DNA from: Euclidia mi
Taxonomy: Eukaryota; Arthropoda; Insecta; Lepidoptera; Erebidae
NCBI GenBank assembly: GCA_944739405.2
Contig: OX123190.2
Span: 20,372,807 to 20,436,806 of the forward strand
Direction: 5' to 3'
DNA: 64,000 bases
The translations under genes were made by a program, and so were the position numbers. The first letter of the stretch is position 1. Each line of letters begins with the position of its first letter. The notes under the pieces are model-generated. The model worked only from the letters and a program-made list of their open reading frames with translations. It was not told the origin of the DNA and searched no databases. Positions 1-10,100 of the stretch are shown here, in pieces.

Positions 1-874
1 AAAAAACGTATTTTTTTTTGACGTGACAACGTCTTATAAATTGGTTTTTTATTCTAACTGACTCATTTGCCTCAACATAAGGCAAGACACACGGGCTTTG
101 GGTTTAACTTTCATATAATATGTAATCAGGGCCAACAATTATACTTTGCGAAGGTTTTATTGGTATATCAATTATGGTTTATCGATATATCCGACATGAG
201 CAGTAATTTAACTACTTACCTCTTATACGTAAACATTGAAACAAACTACGAAAAGAACAACATTTAGGCCATCGGCCAAGAAAAACCAGGCATTAATCAT
301 GCTGAATCATATTAACAAACAATACGAGGGAAACGTGCAAATTATTTTTTGCTTTTGCTAAATTAATAACAAAAATAATCTTATCTTAGGTATCTACAAT
401 TTTTGTTGAGCGAGTTTTACGATAAGTAAAAATTACCAATTTGCTGGAAGTCGTTTTTGTGACTTTTGGCTCCGTGTATTTCTATTCCAGTGGTCGGATC
501 GATGAAGACTTTTAGATTTCATTTTTGATGGTATTTAGAACAATTTGAACAATGCGACGAACTTTCAGCGTGACGATGTTTTGACGTAGGAACTGTGAAA
601 GCCTATAATTTTTTTGTAAACAAACCCAAATCTGTTGTGTTTCTCTAGAATCGAAGCGACTCGACGCGTCATATTTTTCCGCATAAAGCATGTTCATCTC
701 AATCTCACCTCTATGTAAATATAGAAACGCGCGTCAACGCGCGTTGAAAACATGATGCGTCGCGTCGCTTCGACTCTGCGCCAGTGTAAATTGAGCCTTA
801 GAGTTATCGCTAAGAGAAAACGAGACAAGACCATGTTTGATGGCTTTATGTCCATTTTGTATATTAATATATAT
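1..874. other. Intergenic, no gene recognised
   Basis: No host exon is visible. The part at about 580-650 resembles a stretch near 33480-33560 (both contain GTAGGAACTGTGAAA followed by CCCAAATCTG), so a dispersed repeat is present. Bases 650-780 are rich in CGCG and CGTCGCG words, unlike the AT-rich flanks, and probably belong to one of the CpG-rich inverted-repeat elements seen elsewhere in the window. Confidence 0.4.
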
Positions 875-1119
875 TTTGTTAAAGTATCATAACATGTACT
901 TGGTATCAATTAACGTATAATACAACAAGTTGGAGCAAAATCTCTTTTTATTTTAACAGGTTTACTAAGAACTATGAGAAAGTATATTTAGCTTTGAGAT
1001 TAAAATTATAGTAATACAATAATAAGGCTCAATAAAATTATATAAACTAGCTGAGTATAAATTAAGGTAATAGTAGATTATACAGCAACAGTAATACTAG
1101 GAACTTACAGGATAGCAAA
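875..1119 (-). repeat. Inverted copy of Dnmt1 exon 2 end and intron 2
   Basis: Read on the - strand, this stretch matches 3789-4025 almost base for base (by eye about 95% with short indels). The match starts in the last codons of Dnmt1 exon 2, includes the splice donor (CCTGTAAGTTCC) and runs through most of intron 2. It is either a local inverted duplication or a second copy of a repeat that also forms the exon 2/intron 2 boundary. Confidence 0.85.
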
Positions 1120-1203
1120 TGTAATTTTTATATATTATTATGTAGAATAGGCTCTCTCCATAGTATATTAACTCGTTGGTCTCTATCATAGAGATTTAAA
1201 TGG

Positions 1204-2830
1204 ATAAAGGCCCGCACAAACTGTCTGTCGCGACTTACTGTTGCGACAGTAAGTCGCGACAGAAGGGTATCTGGACAAGGAAAATCCATTCAAGTGTGCA
1301 CACTATCGGACGTCTGTCGCGGACGTGACCTTGAGCGTTCAGACGTCCGATAGCAATCTGGGAAAATGACAGTAAAGGCCCGCACAAACTATCTGTCGCG
1401 ACTTACTGTCGCGACTTACGGTCGCGACAGAAGGGTATCTGGACAAGGAAAATCCATTCAAGTGTGCACACTATCGGACGTCTGTCGCGGACGTGACCTT
1501 GAGCGTTCAGACGTCCGAAAGCAATCTGGGAAAATGACAGCAAACGTCCGCGGACGTTTACAAACGTCCGCGGACGTTTACTGTCATCCGTATATTGTCC
1601 ATGGTACGGCCTTAATATTGATTTTATACAGAATATAGTCAAAAAATGTTAAATTCACTTTCAATTCAACAGTTCTGCTTTACTTCAAGATCTACCAATA
1701 ATATAATCTAATAGTGCTAACTGCTAGTGCCCTGAATTAAGAAAATAAGCTCCTACCTAGCCATAGTGTATCGCATAGACAGCATGGCGTGTCTATGGTT
1801 GTATCGGACGCGGACGCGACAGAAAGCCGCGTCCGAAAGGGTGTGCACACTATGTGTCGCGACTTAAGGCCCGCACAAACTATCTGTCGCGACTTACTGT
1901 CGCGACTTACGGTCGCGACAGAAGGGTATCTGGACAAGGAAAATCCATTCAAGTGTGCACACTATCGGACGTCTGTCGCGGACGTGACCTTGAGCGTTCA
2001 GACGTCCGAAAGCAATCTGGGAAAATGACAGCAAACGTCCGCGGACGTTTACAAACGTCCGCGGACGTTTACTGTCATCCGTATATTGTCCATGGTACGG
2101 CCTTAATATTGATTTTATACAGAATATAGTCAAAAAATGTTAAATTCACTTTCAATTCAACAGTTCTGCTTTACTTCAAGATCTACCAATAATATAATCT
2201 AATAGTGCTATCTGCTAGTGCCCTGAATTAAGAAAATAAGCTCCTACCTAGCCATAGTGTATCGCATAGACAGCATGGCGTGTCTATGGTTGTATCGGAC
2301 GCGGACGCGACAGAAAGCCGCGTCCGAAAGGGTGTGCACACTATGTGTCGCGACTTACTGTCGCGACAGTAAGTCGCGTCCGAACAGTTTGCGTGCGCCT
2401 TTACTGTCGCGACAGTAAGTCGCGTCCGAACAGTTTGCGTGCGCCTTAAGCGTCCGCGGACGTTTACTGTCATCCGTATATTGTCCATGGTACAGCCTTA
2501 TTATTGAGTTTATACTGAATATAGTAAAAAAATGTTAAATTCACTTTCAATTCAACAGTTCTGCTTTACTTCAAGATCTATCAATAATATAATTTAATAG
2601 TGCTAACTGCTAGTGCCCTGAATTAAGAAAAATATGCTCCTACCTAGCCTTAGTGTATTGCATAGACAGCATGGCGTGTCTATGGTTGTATCGGACGCGG
2701 ACGCGACAGAAAGCCGCGTCCGAAAGGGTGTGCACAATATGTGTCGCGACTTACTTTCGCGAGTTCGCGACAGTACCTGAGTACCTAAGTCGCGTCCGAA
2801 CAGTTTGCGTGCGCCTTCACTTTATAGATA
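1204..2830. repeat. CpG-dense complex tandem array
   Basis: Long blocks recur in head-to-tail order. One block beginning GGCCCGCACAAACT occurs at about 1205, 1377 and 1868; the last two are exactly 491 bp apart. A second block beginning CATCCGTATATTGTCC occurs at about 1586, 2077 and 2472. The units are packed with words such as TCGCGACTTACTGTCGCGA and GTCCGCGGACG, which are self-complementary and CpG-rich. Ends of the form TAAGGC(C/G)C(G/A)CGCAAAC face each other, so the array may have grown from inverted-repeat transposons. The small open frames inside it run on both strands and repeat with the array, so I do not call them genes. Confidence 0.85.
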
Positions 2831-2943
2831 GTGTCCATATCCTATAGTCTGTTTACATGTCTATGGTTACTTGTATCATAGTTACTCTACTCTGTGATGA
2901 CTCTGTGATCATTATTTATCTATGTAAATGTTAAACTGTCAAA

Positions 2944-2953
2944 TTTTCGCGCC
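2944..2953. promoter_or_regulatory. E2F-like site upstream of Dnmt1
   Basis: TTTTCGCGCC is a perfect match to the E2F consensus (TTTSSCGC class) and lies 224 bp before the Dnmt1 start codon. E2F control would fit a gene whose product is needed in S phase. Binding is an inference from the motif alone. Confidence 0.45.
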
Positions 2954-3176
2954 AAGTGAATTGATAGATTAATAATTATTAGCTAATAAAATTGTAATTA
3001 TTCATCAATTAATTGTTTCATTCATTCATAACAGTTTTAAAGTTTCTTTTCGTGTCGTTTACATACTTTTATCAGAATTTGTGTTGTTTTATAATATACT
3101 TACCTTTATTTACACGTTGAGAAATTATGAACTATATATTTTGATTAGACAGAAAAAAATAGTTTTTAACATCAAA
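2954..3176 (+). promoter_or_regulatory. Dnmt1 5' flank / probable 5' UTR
   Basis: AT-rich stretch between the CpG array and the Dnmt1 start codon, with no repeat recognised. It must hold the 5' UTR and perhaps the core promoter, but no TATA box or initiator stands out, so no start site is given. Confidence 0.35.
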
Positions 3177-3250
3177 ATGCCTGTTAGAAATGGCAAACAG
3201 GGACCTTTTGAATCTGATTTAACAATGGATACATTATCACCGCCCCAACC
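3177..3250 (+). CDS. Dnmt1: Dnmt1 exon 1
   Basis: Begins at the start codon (MPVRNGKQGPF) and ends in phase 2 at a strong donor, CC|GTAAGT. Codes for 24 residues plus two bases. It resembles no domain, as expected for the extreme N-terminus of this family. Confidence 0.8.
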
Positions 3251-6200
3251 GTAAGTATATCAGTGCCACAATAAGAATGTAGATGTAGTCTAAATGTAGC
3301 ATGATTAATAATTAGTGTAAATAATATGAAAACTTGTCTGGACTCTAAATACTCTGTGAAATTGATATTCAATTAAACTTACAGTGCTTATTTCAAATTA
3401 TTTCAATTATTAATGTGTGAGTAAATCATAATTACTTATTAATGAAATTTCAAACCATGTTGGATAAATTGAGCTGAATTAAAGCTTTCTGTCGCTTCAA
3501 CTGCCATCGTACATGTGAATACATGGTTTGAAAGGGTTATCGTGCAACTGCCATATATATAGTGATATACCTTGCCATATTTAGTTACTTTTGAACTGCA
3601 TAGGCACATGATAAACTAGGAGTAACTTTGAAAACTCAGTAGTGCATTTGTGTAGCTTTATTGATTTTCTGTTTTTCCTTGAAATCATCAGATCAAAGCG
3701 AAGATCCCCACGTCAAATGGAAAAAGGTCAAATGAAAATAACTGGTATGTTCGCATCTAAACGGAATAGAAGTCCAGAGAGTGAAGATGTTAGCTATCCT
3801 GTAAGTTCCTAGTATTCCTGTTGCTGTATAATCTACTATTACCTTAATTTATACTCAGCTAGTTTATATAATTGAGCCTAATTATTGTATTACTATAATT
3901 TAAATCTCAAAGCTAAATATACTTTCTCATAGTTCTTAGTAAACCTGTTAAAATAAAAAGAGATTTTGCTCCAACTTGTTGTATTATATGTTTATTGATA
4001 CCAAGTACATACTTTAACATAATGTGATATACTTCACTCTTTTTAGAAAAAGCTCAAGAAAGTGGATGAAGACATTGACATAAAAACTGATACAAAATGT
4101 GAAGATAACAATGAAAATACTCAAGAGAACAGTGAAGAAAAAGCAAATGAAGTTACCTGTGAAAAAATTTCAACAAATACTACAGAACTTAACAACTCTC
4201 ACAATAAATTAGAAGATGTTACAAATATCACACCAACACTAGAAATTAAACTTTGCAATGACAATAATAATGAGAGTTCTACAAACACGAAAAATGATAG
4301 TGATACTCAAAATGAAAATAATAATGAAAATATAAAATCCAAACAAACTGAAACGCATATACCCGATACTGAGAAATGTAATATTTGTGGACAGTTTCTG
4401 AATAATTCTGATATAATATATTATCAGGGACATCCACAAGATGCTGTAGAAGAGTATATAGCCTTGACTAATGAGAAGCTTGTTCTAGCTTCTGGTAAGT
4501 ACATTTTTAAATTTAGATATAAATATCTTGCGGATATTACTCCAAAAAAAGGCTTGCAAGTTACTAAAATGGATCTATTCAGAATAGACAGATACTTATA
4601 CAGAGGTAAAGACACAAACACTGTCACTAAAATAAAAATAGATTTCCTATAGACATCTACCAGCATCTAGTCTAGCCTAAAGTCAGAGAATTCTTCCTCA
4701 TGAAAGTAAACCCAACTCATTTTCCTCCAAATATCAGAATAGAGAAAATTTAAAACTAAATGATTTATTTATTATTTTACCTCTTTTACAGGTGATGATG
4801 GAGATATAATGGAGAGACCGCAGACTAATATTACAAGTTTTTCAATATTTGACGAACAGGGCCACCTTTGTCCTATTGATGGAGGTCTTGTTGAAAATGA
4901 TGTACGCATTTATATGTCAGGGTATTTGAAATCAATATGCTCTGATACCTTTGAGATTGATGAAGAATCTGTACCGGTGAAAGACGTAGGCCCAATTATC
5001 GAGTGGTAAGTATTTTATTGTTCAATGATATCATTAAGGCTTGTTTCACACGTGCCACAATCGCACTACACGGCGAAAGATGGTCAAGCTGTTGTTAGGC
5101 ATATTCATATTAATTTATTTATAAGAATAAAAGCTTACAGCATATAGTACACCAAATTGTTTATTTATTTTTTTTGTTTTGTTTTTGTATCTGCAATCAG
5201 CAATGAGCTATAAGCGGATGTTTTGTGAGTTTCTTGATATGCAGGGTGCACTCTCCAGTGAGAATGTCTACCCATTACTTAAAACATGAAAACGTCCTTC
5301 CGTTTCAGTCTTTTTTGGTAGCTACAGGTAAGCAGGTTGAAGCCAGTGTATTAGGATGACCTTCAAGTCTCCTTTGGTATTTCGCAGTCATTTGAGATAT
5401 CTCTTCTTTAACCGTATTCATCTCTAGTTGGTCATGTATTTCCATATTAGTGACATTCCATGGGGCATTGGAAATTGTGCGCAGTATTATGTTCTGCATT
5501 CGTTGGAGAATCGAAATATTTGTGTTGCTTGCGCTTCCCCAGATTTGAATGCCATACAACCATACAGGTTTTAAGATAGCCTTATAAATTAACTAGAGGA
5601 CGCCAGCAGTTACGCCTGCATTTTTTTTTTATTTACCCGTTTTGGCCGATCCCGTGGGAATTTCGGGAAATCCCTTCTTAGTGCACCCCTACGGTCCCCA
5701 AGGAATATACATGCCAAATTTCAGCTTCCTGCGCCCAATAGTTTCGGCTGTAGCGTGTCTGTCAGTCAGTCAGTAATGCAAGGATTTTATATATTAAGAT
5801 AGCTTGTTATTTAGAGAGAGCTTACTGTTTCTACCTAGAAGCCACAGGAGGTTACTGTATCTTATTTTAAGCTTGTCTCGTTTAGTTTTTATGTGTTTAT
5901 GCCACGTTAAACGTTGGTCGAGGTGTAGCCCAAGATATTTCACTCTTTCTTGGTGGGGCAACATGCTGTCTTCCAGCTTCACTGGTGGGTAATTGCCTTT
6001 CCTCAGAGTGAAGGTGATGTGTACAGATTTAGTCACGCTTGCCCTGATGCGCCACTTGCGGAGCCACTCAGTAACTTGGTCCAATCCTGATTGTTGTGTG
6101 TTCAAGGCCTGAACAGGATCTTTGTTGCTGGCCAGAATTGCAGTGTCGTCCGCAAATGTAGCTGTCATAGTGCCTTCTATTTGGGGTAGGTCAGATGTGT

Positions 6201-7078
6201 ACAAAGTGTAATGTGCCGGCCCCAATACTGATCCCTGTGGTACTCCAGCTTTCACTTCGAAGAAAGTGGAGAAGTTAAAAAGAGCGACGCAACTTCCACT
6301 TTCTTCGAAGTGAAAGTTGCGTCGCTCTCTTTAACTTGAAATAGCCGTTCTGTCAGGTATGACTGTAGCAGTAGGTAGTAGCTGTGTGGTAAACTTCTTT
6401 TAATTTTGTAGAGTAAGCCCTTATGCCAGACTCGATCGAAAGCTTGTTGGATATCCAGGAAAGCTGAAGAACAGTACTCCTTCTCTTCCAGTGCCTTTCT
6501 TATCTTTTCACTCACTCTGTGGACTTGTTCAATGGTGGAGTGATGTGACCGGAATCCAAACTGATGGTCCGGTATAATATTGCTCTTGTCAAATATGGGC
6601 AGTATTCTGTGCAGCAGAAGCTTTTCAAAAACTTTTGACAGAATTGGCAGAAGACTGATTTGCCTATATGAAGTGACGTCATTCGGTGGTTTTCCTGCTT
6701 TATGGATCATTATAATTTGAGACACTTTTCATAGATCTGGATAATGTTGAACTCTGAGGATGCCATTATATAGTGTAGTTAGAAATATCAACACCTTTTT
6801 AGGTAGTTGTTTTAATATTTTCTTGGTTATTAAGTCAAAACCAGGCGATTTTTTTATCTCTGAGGTTTTTAATAGCTTTACACACTTCCCTATACCTTAC
6901 TGGGGTAGGAGGTAGAGACATCTGGTGTGGTTGATTAAGGATGGCATCAATTTGGGTTTCAAATTGGTTATTGCTGCTGTGGTTAGGTGAGAAGACATTA
7001 GAGAGATGTTCGGCAAATGTATCTGCTTTTTAGGGTTCCGTACCTAAAAGGTAAAAAACGGAACCCTATTACTAAGCC

Positions 7079-7135
<57 letters not shown>

Positions 7136-10100
7136 ACCAGGCTGTATCTCATAAACCATGATAGCTAGATAGCTGAAATTTTCACAAATTATGTATTTCG
7201 GTTGCCGCTATAACAACAAATACTAAAAATAAAAAAAATAAAAAATTAAGGGGGGGTCCCATACAAAAAACCTGTTTTTTTTTTCGTATATTTTGCTCAA
7301 AATTACTAACTGTTACAGGTAGACGCTTTAAATTTTTACAGAATATGTAGTTGTATATTACCTTTCAAAATAAATAATTAAATTTAAAAAAAGTAAATAA
7401 TAAAGGGGGGCTCCCATACAACAAACGTAATTTTTAAGCAATTTGTTACTCGATCTTAATAAACAGGTAGAAACTTATAAAGTATTTAAGTATACATACA
7501 ACGAACGTGATTTTCTTTTATAGATGATGGTACGGAACCCTTTGTGCGCGAGGCCGACTCGCACTTGCCCAATTTTTTCTTTGGGTGTTCTTGCCCAGTT
7601 TAGATGCCCTTTAAGTGGTGTTTTGGCAACCTGAGGTCTATCATAATTTTTTTGTGAACTTCCAAAGTGAGTAGTTGGTAGCTTCCGATGCCGTTAGTGA
7701 TTCCAGCTGGGATTGGAAGGTTTCGTCGCGCCAGGTCTGTAACAGTTCTTTTAGTTGTTTGCTTGCTCTGTTGAAATTTGCCTTATCTTCTTTGAGTCTA
7801 CCTTGGTGCCAAATCGCTTATAATCTATATTAAATATACTTAAGTAAATTAAATTGGTTAACTTTAATCAGATTAAATTACTCATGATTATCATAATTAT
7901 GATCAAAAATTAATTTTAATCATGACTATTTGCGTTAATCAGTAATTGATTTATCAGTATTGATTTTTATTTACTTAATTAATTTCATATTCTTCATATG
8001 AATGGATAACTATCACACAGATTTATAGAAATCTTTTTAAAGATTTTGTTTTTAATAAATCAATAAATTGTAATGTGTTAATGGTAACACATTTATCTAA
8101 TATATAAAATTCTCGTGTCACAGTTTTCGTTGCCATACTCCTCCGAAACGGCTTGACCGATTTTGATGAAATTTTTTGTGCTTATCCGGTATCTATGAGA
8201 ATCGGCCATCTATTTTTCAAAAAAAAAAAAAATTTGCAAAACAACGTTTGCCGGGTCAGCTAGTTAACTATAAAAAAGTGAAATGTGATTTGTAAAGATA
8301 TATAACATTAACTTTATTTTCATTTTATTCGGACATAATTAATCAAATAATCCAACTAAATGATTATGATCGCAGAGTGTTGTCGAGTTGACGGAACGCC
8401 TGTGGTTGCGATGTAGCCGAGCCTTGGTTCACGGTGTCGCTGCTGCATGCGATGTGTTTGCGTCGTGGTTGCGATGTGGTCGGTAACAAACGGGGTCGAT
8501 AATAACGTAAATTATGTGTATTATGCAAAACCTGGCGATGAAAAAGAGTGACCGTGAGTTTTATTGCCCGTTCTTTCTCATGGTTCTACGCCCTTGCTTT
8601 GCGAACGTGGCAGTAAATGTAAATGTAGAATCTTTAAGTAATTATTTTATAAATTTATTATTTTGACGTTCATAAGCGTCACCTTGTGACCCAAATGAAT
8701 AAAGGATTTTGACTTTGATGGCAAAATGTGATCCGTGTGAATTTAACTACTTTCATACTATAACTCTCGCTGAGAAGATTGAGGAACTTTCTTCCGACTG
8801 CCACCAAAATTGCGCTTGCCAACTCGATTCTTTTACCCATTATCGATTATGCGGATGTCAGCTATCTAGATCTCGCCGAAAACCAACTTGACAAACTTGA
8901 GCGCCTCCAAAATGTCTGTATACGATTCATATTTGGATTACGCAAATATGATCATGTTTCACAATTTCGAACGCAACTCAAGTGGTTAAAGCGATGGTAA
9001 AGGAACACTATCTGTCCTTGTAGGGTAAGCTATCATTCTACTATAATAATTTATATCATTATAAGTCGTGTTAATATATAATACTTAGTATGATTATTTA
9101 GATGTATGTATATATGTTGAGATGTATATATGTTTAGTTGCAGAGGTATATATTATAAAATTATGATTAAAATTTTCGAATATAAGTATTGATGTAATAT
9201 TATTATGTATTTATGTATATATTATACATATATATTTATAATATATTTATTTGGTACGCCTACAACCACCATTTTTTTCCTCTGCAAACCATATCCATCC
9301 AAAGGTTGCCTGGCAGAGATCGCTTTTAGCGATAAGGCCGCCCACTGTACTTTTCTTATAGTCTAAGTTTATGCTATGTAATAATTTTATAGGTGTACAG
9401 TAAAGTATATAATAAATAAATAAATAAATAATAATAAAAACAACCTGACATTAAACATACCCAAAATTAAACAAGCAACACAAACAAATTTTTTAGGAGT
9501 AACGATAGACGAGGACCTAAACTGGAAACCAAACCTTGATAATATATCAAGCAAAACTAATAAATTTGTATATGCTTTAAAACATATTAGAAAAGTAACT
9601 AATACAAAAACAGCTATTGTGTCGTACCGCGCATATGTAGAATCGGTTCTTCGTTATGGTCTTATCATGTGGGGAAATAGCACAGATTCAAATAGAGCTT
9701 TCGTAAGCGCAAAAGAAATGTCTTAGGGCTATATACGGTATCCAACCTGACCATTCTTGTAGGCCTATATTTAAAAATACCGGTTTGTTGCCACTACCAT
9801 CGCTGTATATTTACGAAATTTGTATGTTTGTAAAAAAGCATAAAGATTATTTTAAGACAGTAAATGACGTAAGTTGTAGAAATCGGCGTGATCCAAACAG
9901 GCTTATATTGAATGATATCCCAAGATCAACAAAATATAATAAGAATTGCTTAGCAATGTACGTATTTACAACAATATTCCTCATTATATTTTCTTGGGTT
10001 TACGCGAATGTTACACATTGAAATTAAACTACAGTTTACGGATTTTATCGCGTTATATTGGTTTCACTGGTGTGCTCACTGTGTCTTGATGTCTTCTGGT

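Larger units (their letters stand above)
5300..7815 (-). mobile_element. Jockey-type LINE fragment, decayed
   Basis: Reverse transcriptase pieces on the - strand in the right order: SYRQISLLPILSKVFEKLL and HQFGFRSHHSTIEQ (6725-6252), GVPQGSVLGP with FADDTAIL (6255-5794), then a C-terminal piece around IQIWGSASNTNISILQRMQ (5559-5305). The upstream frame before the RT continues to about 7815. It is cut by a Helitron-like element at 5593-5799 and the TTCCGTAC repeat at about 7030-7575, and carries a local inverted duplication at 6248-6340. Not functional; antisense to Dnmt1. Confidence 0.85.

Noticed and set aside
1366..2488. Repeated 70-90-codon frames on both strands, including near-identical pairs
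   Set aside because: They lie in the CpG tandem array and are copied with it; stop-free frames come from the GC-rich repeat words, and no protein family fits.
7084..7134. Run of CTGT units considered as a CRISPR-like or regulatory array
   Set aside because: It is a plain microsatellite inside a dispersed repeat; no spacers exist.
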